From: Pseudomonadota bacterium | Lineage (GTDB): Bacteria > Verrucomicrobiota > Verrucomicrobiia > Limisphaerales > SXTU01 | Assembly (NCBI GenBank): GCA_009924135.1 | Contig: RFSE01000009.1 | Location: 1-64,000 of the forward strand | Direction of reading: 5' to 3' | DNA length: 64,000 bases | Shown here: piece after piece, positions 33,904 to 41,917 of the stretch | Layout of the letters: each line of letters begins with the position of its first letter | Numbering within the stretch: position 1 is the first letter of the stretch | Made by a program: the position numbers and the translations under genes | The notes under the pieces: model-generated | Told to the model about the DNA's origin: nothing | The model's database searches: none | Seen by the model: only the letters and a program-made list of their open reading frames with translations

Positions 33904-34059
33904 ATGCCCGAACCCATCAAACTCACCCGCATCCCATCCCTCAAGACGGTCGCTGACTTCCGCGCCCATTGTGCCGGACTGGGCATCAAGCTGCCGGGCG
34001 AAGCCATCATCGCGATGCACACCGCCCCGAGAGCAAGCGGTTCCGATTGTTGTTCGTGA
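33904..34059 (+). pseudogene. truncated duplicate of the 5' end of the FMN oxidoreductase gene
   Basis: A 51-codon frame (MPEPIKLTRIPSLKTVADFR then AHCAGLGIKLPGE) that matches the first 35 or so codons of the gene at 36395 almost base for base through about 114 bases, then diverges and stops. A shorter third copy of the first 12 codons starts the NHL gene at 35320. It cannot make an oxidoreductase. Confidence 0.8.
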
Positions 34060-34088
34060 AATAGAGCTGGGATAACCGAAACGTCGCG

Positions 34089-35300
34089 ATGAGCGATCCG
34101 TCCGGGTTCATCAATCGAAGAGAGTTCACGCAGCGACTGGTCGCGGCTGCGGCTGCCCGTGGCGTGGCAGGGGCCTATGCCGCCGAGACCTCTCCCGCGA
34201 ACGGTGAACTGCTCGCGCGCCTGGCCGCCGCGCGTCCCAGTCAATTGGCACAGTTGCCTGCTGATTTCAACGACCGCTTCGGCTCGGCGCATGTGGGTGG
34301 AAAATACTCCCTCACCGCGAAACCTTTCCTCCTCGAAGGGGCCGAAAAACTCCTCTCGCTCGGCACCCGGCTGGGCAAATTCTGGTTTGAGCCGGGCAGC
34401 CCCCGGCGGTCGTATCCCTTCCACAGCACGTGGGGCAGTTATCGCACGTTGCTCGAGCTGGCGCGCTCGGAATATTACACCCGGCTCTGGGAGATGCCGT
34501 TCACCACCTTCGTTCTGGAGGCTTCGTCACCGGTGGAGGAAGGCTGGAAGCAGACCGGGTTGACGGCGGATTTCTATGCGGCCGTCACCGGCGAATACTT
34601 CGAAGTTGCCGCGCACTTCTACCGGCTGTTCCGCGACCGCCGGGTGACGGTGGTGCTGCAAAACTGGGAAGGCGACTGGCTGTTGCGGGGCGAGGGGCAG
34701 ACCTGGAATCCGCCGCCGCCGGACTGGAGGGAGCGTTGCGAACGGATGCAAAGCTGGCTCGCCGCCCGGCAGGCGGGCATCGCGAAGGCGCGGGCGGAAT
34801 TCGGTGCGCGAGCGAAATGCGTGGTCGCCCATGCTGCCGAGGTGAATCGCGTGGACGACGCTTTCCAAGGCATCCCGACGATGACGCGCCATGTGCTGCC
34901 CGGCGTGGAAGTGGATCTGGTTTCCTATAGCGCCTACGACGGGATGAATGGCGGCCCGCTGCATTTCTGGAAGTGCCTGGAGGAAATCCGAGCGCACGCC
35001 CGCACCGGTCCGCTTTACGGCCCCGGCGCGCTGGCCATTGGAGAATTCGGCATTCCGGAAAATGCGTCCCCCAAACGTATCACCGATCGTTACGACGAAG
35101 CCCTCGGCGTCATGTTCGCCGCCAACGTCCGTTACGCTGCGCACTGGGAACTTTACTGCAACGAATTCTCCGCCGAGGGCAAACCTTCCACGCCCGTGAC
35201 TGACCCCAAACTCATGCGCGGCTTCTGGCTCGTAAAGCCCGATGGATCCTTGAGCGAAAGCGGCAACTATTTTTCCGCGCTCTGGCAACGGGCAAAATGA
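34089..35300 (+). CDS. Tat-exported TIM-barrel-like protein, possibly a glycosidase
   Basis: 403 residues with a Tat-type leader (NRREFTQRLVAAAAARGVAG). The rest alternates as in (beta/alpha)8 proteins: RVTVVLQNWEGDWLLRGEG, CVVAHAAEVNRVDDAF and ALAIGEFGIPENASP have Glu at strand ends, the positions of acid/base and nucleophile in clan-A glycosidases. I do not recognise a named family. C-terminal GFWLVKPDGSLSESGNYFSAL also fits such enzymes. It lies between the duplicated 5' fragment and the NHL gene, in the same direction and with short gaps, so probably in one transcript. Confidence 0.65.
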   Translation: MSDPSGFINRREFTQRLVAAAAARGVAGAYAAETSPANGELLARLAAARPSQLAQLPADFNDRFGSAHVGGKYSLTAKPFLLEGAEKLLSLGTRLGKFWFEPGSPRRSYPFHSTWGSYRTLLELARSEYYTRLWEMPFTTFVLEASSPVEEGWKQTGLTADFYAAVTGEYFEVAAHFYRLFRDRRVTVVLQNWEGDWLLRGEGQTWNPPPPDWRERCERMQSWLAARQAGIAKARAEFGARAKCVVAHAAEVNRVDDAFQGIPTMTRHVLPGVEVDLVSYSAYDGMNGGPLHFWKCLEEIRAHARTGPLYGPGALAIGEFGIPENASPKRITDRYDEALGVMFAANVRYAAHWELYCNEFSAEGKPSTPVTDPKLMRGFWLVKPDGSLSESGNYFSALWQRAK

Positions 35301-35319
35301 AAGCAACTGACAAAACTTT

Positions 35320-36390
35320 ATGACGGAACCCTTCAAACTCACCCGCATCCCGTCACCAAAGGTGGTTGCCCGCCTGACTGAGTTCATCACTGCCAAATTG
35401 AAGGTGGTTTGTCTCCTGAGCCTGTTCCTCCCTGGCTGGGCCTGTTGCATTGCCGCGGCAGCGGAGATTGAGCTCGTCGCCGGGGGCGGCACCGCCGTCG
35501 AGGGTGCGCCGGCGCGGCAGTGCAAGATCAGCCAGCCCTTCGGCGTCGCCTTCGATGCGCAGGACAACATGTTCATTTGCGAGGAAACCCATCGATTGCT
35601 GCGCGTGGATGCCAGGACGGGGGTCCTCACCGTCGTCTCGGACGCGAAGAAAAAGGACGCGCCGCCCGGCGATGGTGGACCGGTCCCGCAGGCTAGTTTT
35701 GCTGCGCCTCACAACCTCGTCGCCGACGCTCAGGGGAATCTTTTCATCGCCGACACCTATCACTACGCCGTGCGCCGCGTGGATGCCAGAACCGGCCTCG
35801 TCACGACGTTGGCCGGCACCGGAGCCAAGGAACTCGGCGGCGACGGCGGTCCGGCGACGAACGCGGCCCTTGATGGCCTCGCCTGCCTTTGCTTCAACCA
35901 CGATTTCACGAAGCTCTATCTCGGCGGTTTCAGCAAGGTCATCCGCGTGGTGGACATGCGCACCGGCGTCATCAACACCGTGAAGGGCATCGGCGGCAGC
36001 CGGGCGATGGCGGTGGATTCCAAGGGTAACATTTTCACCGCCACGCGGCTCGGCGTGCGCAAGTGCGGCCCGGATGGGCAGGCGGTTTCGCTCGAAGACC
36101 CGACCGCCGCGCCGCCGCTTAATGGCGTGAAACACATCTGGGCCGATCGCGATGACAATCTTCTCATTGCCGATGCGAGCAACCATCTCATTCGCAAGTT
36201 TGTCGTCGCGCAAAAGAAGCTCATCACTCTGGCCGGCACGGGAACGAAGGGCGCGGCAGGTGTTCCCGGCCCCGCGTTGCAAGCCCAGTTGGGCGAGCCG
36301 CACGGAGTCACGGCCCACCCGCGCACCGGAGATATTTACATTGCCGACTCGCGCAACCACCGCGTGCTGCGCATCAAAGCCACGGAGTAA
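35320..36390 (+). CDS. NHL-repeat exported protein with a foreign N-terminal header
   Basis: 356 residues. The first 12 (MTEPFKLTRIPS) copy the start of the neighbouring FMN oxidoreductase; a hydrophobic signal (VVCLLSLFLPGWACCIAAAA) follows only from about residue 29. NHL blades: SQPFGVAFDAQDNMFICEET, APHNLVADAQGNLFIADTYH, GVKHIWADRDDNLLIADASN and GEPHGVTAHPRTGDIYIADS. The long n-region suggests the original start lay further in (TTG near 35398) and the header was added by duplication. Function of the propeller is unknown. It ends 4 bases before the oxidoreductase start, so they are likely translated together. Confidence 0.8.
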   Translation: MTEPFKLTRIPSPKVVARLTEFITAKLKVVCLLSLFLPGWACCIAAAAEIELVAGGGTAVEGAPARQCKISQPFGVAFDAQDNMFICEETHRLLRVDARTGVLTVVSDAKKKDAPPGDGGPVPQASFAAPHNLVADAQGNLFIADTYHYAVRRVDARTGLVTTLAGTGAKELGGDGGPATNAALDGLACLCFNHDFTKLYLGGFSKVIRVVDMRTGVINTVKGIGGSRAMAVDSKGNIFTATRLGVRKCGPDGQAVSLEDPTAAPPLNGVKHIWADRDDNLLIADASNHLIRKFVVAQKKLITLAGTGTKGAAGVPGPALQAQLGEPHGVTAHPRTGDIYIADSRNHRVLRIKATE

Positions 36391-36394
36391 TTTT

Positions 36395-37948
36395 ATGCCT
36401 GAACCCTTCAAACTCACCCGCATCCCATCCCTCAAGACGGTCGCTGACTTCCGCGCCCATTGTGCCGCCCTCGGCATCGAGCTGCCGTGCGAGGACGCCA
36501 TCGTCACGGGCAATTCCCCGCTCGCCGAGCCGGTGCCCAATGTCCTCATCAACGGCAAGCGCATCGGCAACCGAATTGCCATCCATCCGATGGAAGGCTG
36601 GGACGGCACGACGACCGGCGGCTTGAGCGACGAGATGCGCCGGCGCTGGCAACGGTTCGGCGAGAGCGGCGCGAAATTGATCTGCGGCGCGGAGGCAATG
36701 GCCGTGCGGCCGGACGGCCGGGCGAACCCGAACCAGCTCATCATCATCGAGCAGAACAAGGCCGGGCTGGCGGAGTTGATGGGCCTGTTGAAGCAGGCGC
36801 ATCTGGCGCGTTACGGCACGACGGATGATTTGGTGATCGGCTTCCAGCTCACGCACTCGGGACGCTTCTGCAAGCCGAACGGGAAGACGACCTACGAACC
36901 GCGCGTGGCTTTCCGGCACCCGATCCTCGACCCGAAGTTCAAGGTCACGAGCGATGCGCAGGTGTTCACCGATGACGAGATCGACCAGTTGATCCAGGAC
37001 TACATCAAGGCCGCGCAGATCGCCTGGGACGTGGGCGCGGACTTCGTGGACCTCAAGCATTGTCACGGCTACCTGCTGCACGAGTTCCTCGGCGCGCACA
37101 CGCGGCCCGGCAAGTTCGGAGGCAGCTTCGCGAACCGCACGCGCATCCTGCGCGAGATCATCGCCGGCATCCGAGCGAACGGGAACCCGATCGAGTTCGG
37201 CGTGCGCCTGAGCACGTTTGACAAGGTGCCGCACCGGCCCGATCCCGCGCTGTCCGTGCCGGGCAAGCTCGGTCCCGGCATCCCGGAGGAGCACGCGCAC
37301 GCACTGCCGTATCGCTACGGCTTCGGCGTGAACCAAAACGACCCGACGCAGATCGACCTTACGGAGACTTTCCAGTTCGTCGAACTGTGCACGCAACTCG
37401 GCGTGAAAATTCTCAACACCACCGCCGGCTCGCCCTATTACACCCCGCACCTGCAACGCCCCGCTGCATATCCCCCGAGCGACGGCTACCAGCCCGCCTA
37501 CGATCCGCTGATCGATCTCGAGCGGCAGGTGCAAGTCGTGCGGAAGCTGAAGGAAGGTCGAGGGTCGAGAGTCGAGAGTCGAGCGCCAGAGGCGCCCGGC
37601 AACTCCACGCCCTCGACCCTCGACCCTCGACCCTCGGCTCCCCTGTTCATCGCTTCCGGCCTGAGCTACCTGCAGGAGTTTCTCCCGCACGTCTCGCAGT
37701 ACCTGCTGCGCCACGGCTGGGCGGACATGGTGGGCATTGGTCGCGCCGTCCTGAGCTATCCGAACATGCTCGCGGACGCCGCGACGAAGGGGGAGATCGA
37801 GAAGCGTTTCATCTGCCGCACGTTCAGCGACTGCACCACCGCCCCGCGCAACGGCCTCATCAGCGGCTGCTACCCGCTGGACAAATATTACACTGCCAAA
37901 CCCGAGGCCGCGCAGTTGAAGGAAATCAAGAAGCGCGTCGGGGCGTAA
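36395..37948 (+). CDS. NADH:flavin oxidoreductase (old yellow enzyme family) with repeat insertion
   Basis: 517 residues of an FMN TIM-barrel oxidoreductase: RIAIHPMEGWDGTTTG, GGEA-like ICGAEAMAVRPDGRANPNQL, FQLTHSGRFCKP and the substrate-binding DLKHCHGYLLHEFLGAHTR near 218-236, then LSYLQEFLPHVSQYLLRHG and GIGRAVLSYPNM. It reduces activated double bonds with NAD(P)H; the substrate is unknown. A 7-bp palindromic element (37556-37637) adds about 27 residues (GRGSRVESRAPE and on) near residue 388, just before IASGLSYL, where relatives run straight from a helix into this strand. The true start ATG at 36395 is 4 bases after the NHL gene. Confidence 0.88.
   Translation: MPEPFKLTRIPSLKTVADFRAHCAALGIELPCEDAIVTGNSPLAEPVPNVLINGKRIGNRIAIHPMEGWDGTTTGGLSDEMRRRWQRFGESGAKLICGAEAMAVRPDGRANPNQLIIIEQNKAGLAELMGLLKQAHLARYGTTDDLVIGFQLTHSGRFCKPNGKTTYEPRVAFRHPILDPKFKVTSDAQVFTDDEIDQLIQDYIKAAQIAWDVGADFVDLKHCHGYLLHEFLGAHTRPGKFGGSFANRTRILREIIAGIRANGNPIEFGVRLSTFDKVPHRPDPALSVPGKLGPGIPEEHAHALPYRYGFGVNQNDPTQIDLTETFQFVELCTQLGVKILNTTAGSPYYTPHLQRPAAYPPSDGYQPAYDPLIDLERQVQVVRKLKEGRGSRVESRAPEAPGNSTPSTLDPRPSAPLFIASGLSYLQEFLPHVSQYLLRHGWADMVGIGRAVLSYPNMLADAATKGEIEKRFICRTFSDCTTAPRNGLISGCYPLDKYYTAKPEAAQLKEIKKRVGA
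37556..37637. repeat. 4+4 heptamer palindromic element inside the FMN oxidoreductase
   Basis: Left arm GGTCGAG, GGTCGAG, AGTCGAG, AGTCGAG (37556-37583); spacer 28 bases; right arm CTCGACC three times and CTCGGCT (37612-37637). The frame is kept open. The same unit occurs at 39447. Confidence 0.9.
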
Positions 37949-38037
37949 TACTGGGCTGGGCAACGTCCGGCGCGCTTCCGCACTCCGGCAAAGAAAGTTG
38001 CCACAGTGCGAAGTTTTTTTGCGTCGAACTGCGGCTG

Positions 38038-40083
38038 ATGGTTCCGGGTTTGCGATTAACTTTATGCCTGCTGGCGGCGATGGTCCACGGTGTCACCGTG
38101 GGCCAGGCGGCGGCGTTGGGCGCTGGCGCGGCCACAAACGCGGCCCCGCCGCAGACGCATTGGTCGTTCCAGCCGGTGCGCAAGCCGGCCGTCCCCGCAG
38201 TGAAGGATGCGCGCTGGGTGCAGTCGCCGGTGGACGCGTTCATTCTTGCGAAGCTCGAAGCGCGGAAGTGGCAGCCCGCCACCCCGGCCCGTCCGGCTGA
38301 TTGGTTGCGGCGCGTTTACTTTGACCTCACCGGTTTGCCGCCGACCCCGGAAGAAGTTGCCGCATTCGTGGCCGACACTTCACCCAAGGCCCGCGAAGCC
38401 GTCGTGGACCGACTGCTGGCGAGTGAGCGTTACGGCGAGCGCTGGGCGCAGCACTGGCTGGATGTGGTGCGGTTCGCGGAGTCCGAGGGCTTTGAGTACG
38501 ACCGCCCCGTGCCGGATGCCTGGCGGTTTCGGGATTACGTCGTCGCCTCGCTGAACGCCGACAAGCCGTTCGACCGCTTCATTACCGAGCAACTGGCCGG
38601 TGACGAGCTGGACCCGGAGAACCGCGATTACCAAGCCGCCTCCATCTTCCACCGCCTTGGCGCGGTGCGGCGCAACGCCGGCAATGCGGAAATCGCCTTG
38701 AGCCGCAACGAGGTGCTCACTGAGCGCACGGACATCATTGGCACGGCGTTTCTCGGGCTCACGGTGGGTTGCGCCCGCTGCCATGATCACAAGCTCGATC
38801 CAATCGCGCAGAAGGATTACTACCGGTTGCAGGCCTACTTCGCCGCGACCGAGGAGCACAACCTGGTGCTGGCCACGGCGGAGGAGAAGCAGGCGTGGGA
38901 CGCGCGGACCAAGGCCGGGCAGGCCGAGATCGCTGCCGTGAAGGAAAAAGCCCGGCAGGCCACGGGTGCGGAAAAAGAGCGCTTGAACGCGCAGCTCGAA
39001 GCCCTTGAAGCCAAGCTCCCCGCTCCGCTCGCCACCATCGCCGGCACCTGGAACGACCCGAAAAAGCGCACCCTCATCACCGTGCTCCGGCGCGGCGTGT
39101 GGGAGCAGAAGGGCGAACCGGTCGGACCGCGTCCGCCGGAGGTGCTCATCGCCGATGCGCGACCTGAACTGCCCGCCGATGTGGCGAACCCGCGCACCCA
39201 GCTCGCGCGCTGGATCACAGACCCCTGGAACCCGCTCACCGCCCGCGTCCTGGCGAACCGCATCTGGCAGCACCACTTCGGCGCAGGCTTGGTGAAAACT
39301 CCCAATGACTTCGGTCTGCACGGCGACCGCCCGAGCCATCCCGAGCTGCTCGACTGGCTGGCCACCGCGCTGGTGGAAGGCGGGTGGAGGTTGAAGCCGG
39401 TGCATCGGATGTTGGTTCTGAGTGCGACTTACCAGCAGGCCAGCGAGGTCGAGGGTCGAGGGTCGAGGGTCGAGAGCCCGAGACTGCGGCCTGCCCTCGA
39501 CCTTCGACCCTCGACCCTCGACCCAGATAACCGCCTCCTCTCCCATTTCAACCGCCGCCGGCTCTCCGCCGAGGAAATCCGTGATGCGATGCTGGCGGTC
39601 TCCGGGCGGCTGAAACTCCGCACCGGCGGTCCGAGCGTGATGGTCCCCGTGGACGCCGAGCTGGTGAAACTCCTCTACAAGCCCACGCAATGGCAGCCCA
39701 CGGCGGATGTCACGGAACACAACCGCCGCTCGCTCTACCTCTTCGCCAAGCGCAACCTGCGGCTCCCCTTCATGGAAGCCTTCGACGCACCGGCGTTGCA
39801 GACCACTTGTGCGCGTCGCGAGTCCAGCACGCACGCTCCGCAGGCGTTGGAATTGTTGAACGGCCGGCTTGCCAACGAACTGGCCGCTGCCTTCGCCCAA
39901 CGGCTTGAAACCGAGGGCGGCGGTGATTCGCAGCGGGTCGTCGAGCGCGCTTTTCAACTCGCCACTGGCCGGGCCCCGACGGAGTCGGAGCGCACGCTGG
40001 CCTTGGCCTTCCTCCGCGAGCAGCCGCTGCGCGAGTTCGCGCTGGCCACGTTCAGTCTCAACGCGTTTCTCTATGTTCCCTGA
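38038..40083 (+). CDS. exported DUF1549/DUF1553 protein without cytochrome domain
   Basis: 681 residues with a signal peptide (LRLTLCLLAAMVHGVTVG). DUF1549 spans about 55-260 (PVDAFILAKLEARKW, FDLTGLPPTPEEVAAF, one CARCHDH site), a coiled-coil-like Lys/Glu stretch lies about 285-325, and DUF1553 spans 375-680 (NPLTARVLANRIWQHHFGAG, RRLSAEEIRDAMLAVSG). Unlike the gene at 17545 there is no leading PSCyt1 haem domain. A 7-bp palindromic element adds about 25 residues near 470-495 (EGRGSRVESPRL). It overlaps the next gene by 11 bases. Role as for the other pair: unknown, periplasmic. Confidence 0.92.
   Translation: MVPGLRLTLCLLAAMVHGVTVGQAAALGAGAATNAAPPQTHWSFQPVRKPAVPAVKDARWVQSPVDAFILAKLEARKWQPATPARPADWLRRVYFDLTGLPPTPEEVAAFVADTSPKAREAVVDRLLASERYGERWAQHWLDVVRFAESEGFEYDRPVPDAWRFRDYVVASLNADKPFDRFITEQLAGDELDPENRDYQAASIFHRLGAVRRNAGNAEIALSRNEVLTERTDIIGTAFLGLTVGCARCHDHKLDPIAQKDYYRLQAYFAATEEHNLVLATAEEKQAWDARTKAGQAEIAAVKEKARQATGAEKERLNAQLEALEAKLPAPLATIAGTWNDPKKRTLITVLRRGVWEQKGEPVGPRPPEVLIADARPELPADVANPRTQLARWITDPWNPLTARVLANRIWQHHFGAGLVKTPNDFGLHGDRPSHPELLDWLATALVEGGWRLKPVHRMLVLSATYQQASEVEGRGSRVESPRLRPALDLRPSTLDPDNRLLSHFNRRRLSAEEIRDAMLAVSGRLKLRTGGPSVMVPVDAELVKLLYKPTQWQPTADVTEHNRRSLYLFAKRNLRLPFMEAFDAPALQTTCARRESSTHAPQALELLNGRLANELAAAFAQRLETEGGGDSQRVVERAFQLATGRAPTESERTLALAFLREQPLREFALATFSLNAFLYVP
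39447..39523. repeat. 4+4 heptamer palindromic element inside the DUF1553 gene
   Basis: GGTCGAG four times (39447-39474), a 21-base spacer, then CTCGACC four times with one variant TTCGACC (39496-39523). The 77-bp insert keeps the reading frame and lies in a loop just before DPDNRLL. Confidence 0.92.
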
Positions 40084-41503
40084 ACCGCCCGTCCATTCGC
40101 GCCTGACGCGCACGCGCCGCGAATTCGTCCGCGATGCCTGTTGCGGCTTTGGCGGGCTCGCGCTGGCCACGTTGTTCCACGAGGAACAAGTCCGCGCCGG
40201 CGCGGTGAACCCGCTCACGGACCGGCCGGCGCACCGGGCGGCCAAGGCCCGCTCGGTCATCTTCCTCTTCATGGCGGGCGGACCCAGCCACATCGAGACC
40301 TTCGACCCGAAGCCCTTGCTGAACGAACTCTCCGGCCAGCCGCGTCCGAAGGAATTCGGTGATGCGAAATACCAGTTCATCAAAAGCGGTGCGAAGCTGC
40401 TGGGCACGCGGCGCAAGTTCGACCATCACGGCAGGAGCGGCCTCGAGATCAGCGATCTTTTCCCGCACCTCGCGACGTGCGCGGACGACCTCGCGGTCAT
40501 CCGTTCCTGCCAGGGCGATGCCGTGGTCCACTCCGCCGCGCAGTACGAGTTGCTCACGGGCCGCGTGGTGCCCGGCTACCCGAACATGGGCGCGTGGATG
40601 CTTTATGGCCTCGGCGCGGAAAGCCGGTCGCTGCCCGGTTACGTGGTGATGCCGGACCCGGCGGGCGCGCTGGAAGGTGGCCAGCCAATGTTCATGCACG
40701 GCTTTTTGCCGGCGGCCTATCAGCCCACGATGTTCCGGCCCGGAGGACAACCGGTCTTGAACTTGAACCTGCCCGCCGGAGTTTCGCAGACGCAACGCGA
40801 ACGCACGCTGCGACTGATTCGCGACTTGAACCAGGCGACGCTGCCGAAGGAAGACCTGGAGTTCGATGCCCGCATCAACGCCTACGACCTCGCCTTCAAG
40901 ATGCAGACCGAGGCTCCGGCGGTGCTCGATGTTTCGCGCGAGCCGCAGGAGACGCTGGACCTCTACGGCATTGGCCAGCCGCGCACGAACGATTACGGAC
41001 GCCGCTGCCTGCTGGCGCGCCGGCTCGTCGAGAACGGCGTGCGGTTTGTGACCGTCGTGGCCGGCGGTGGGGCGGGCAACCTCCAGTGGGATGCCCATGG
41101 TGACATCGAAGAAAACCACCTGCGCAAGGCAGGCGAAACCGACCGGCCCATCGCTGGATTGTTAATGGACCTGAAACGACGCGGCCTCCTCGACAGCACG
41201 CTCGTGGTGTGGGGCGGCGAATTTGGCCGGTCACCGGAGGCGGAGTCCGGGAAGGGCCGCGATCATCATAATCTGGGCTTCTCGATGTGGATGGCCGGCG
41301 GCGGCGTGAAGGGCGGCAAAGTCGTCGGCGCGACGGACCCCATCGGCCTGCGCGCGGTCGAAGAGCCGCACCACTTCCGCGACATCCACGCCACGATCCT
41401 ACATCAGCTTGGCCTGGACCAGCGTCAGCTCACCTACCCGCACCTCGGCCGCGACGAACGCCTGACCTTCATCGAAGGCAATGTGATCGAGGGAATTGTC
41501 TGA
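40073..41503 (+). CDS. exported DUF1501 protein
   Basis: 476 residues. The leader has an RRE-F Tat-like motif (TRTRREFVRDACCGFGGLAL). Family blocks: VIFLFMAGGPSHIETFDPKP, VIRSCQGDAVVHSAAQYELL, GYPNMGAWMLYGLG, GVRFVTVVAGGGAGNLQWDA and VVWGGEFGRSPEAESGKGRD followed by HHNLGFSMWMAGGGVKGG. The start ATG at 40073 overlaps the DUF1549/1553 gene by 11 bases, confirming the pair as one unit. It is longer than the other DUF1501 protein (421) and includes a loop absent there. Confidence 0.93.
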   Translation: MFPEPPVHSRLTRTRREFVRDACCGFGGLALATLFHEEQVRAGAVNPLTDRPAHRAAKARSVIFLFMAGGPSHIETFDPKPLLNELSGQPRPKEFGDAKYQFIKSGAKLLGTRRKFDHHGRSGLEISDLFPHLATCADDLAVIRSCQGDAVVHSAAQYELLTGRVVPGYPNMGAWMLYGLGAESRSLPGYVVMPDPAGALEGGQPMFMHGFLPAAYQPTMFRPGGQPVLNLNLPAGVSQTQRERTLRLIRDLNQATLPKEDLEFDARINAYDLAFKMQTEAPAVLDVSREPQETLDLYGIGQPRTNDYGRRCLLARRLVENGVRFVTVVAGGGAGNLQWDAHGDIEENHLRKAGETDRPIAGLLMDLKRRGLLDSTLVVWGGEFGRSPEAESGKGRDHHNLGFSMWMAGGGVKGGKVVGATDPIGLRAVEEPHHFRDIHATILHQLGLDQRQLTYPHLGRDERLTFIEGNVIEGIV

Positions 41504-41602
41504 GGGCTTGCGGCGCAACCGTGACGAGGGTGGGCAGAGAGGCTGGGTCTTCGTGGAGGAGTGGTGTTTTCGCGCGTTTGGTTGGGAAGTTCGCAGCTAC
41601 TC

Positions 41603-41790
41603 TCCCTCCCCATGAACCGGACCGCGACCGTCCCGGTCGCAGCGGCCACCCTGCCATGTACCGCAGGCGTCCTCGCCTGCGAGTTACCGGGGCGTCCCGC
41701 CCCGAGTACCGGCAGGCGGCGAGACGCCGCCCGAACTCGCAGGCGAGGACGCCTGCGGTACAGAGCCAACCGCCGGTTCATGAGGAGGGA
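41603..41790. repeat. 188-bp nested inverted-repeat element
   Basis: Outer arms CTCCCTCCCCATGAACCGG (41603-41621) and its inverted copy (41772-41790) differ at one base. Inside, a 28-bp arm beginning GTACCGCAGGCGTCCTCGCC (41658-41685) has an exact inverted copy at 41734-41761, and the centre has further GC palindromes. It lies in the 414-base gap 41504-41917, the only gap before the secretion operon; no gene and no clear promoter are seen in the remaining bases. Confidence 0.85.
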
Positions 41791-41917
41791 GAACGGCCAC
41801 CCACTTCAATGAATCTCCCAAGGAAAATGGCATTCAGCCTCACGGTTTTACTCACCCCGTATCGATTCCGCGTAATTCCTTGAAGACAAGGCCCCGCTCC
41901 GAATCCAATCTCCGCTC

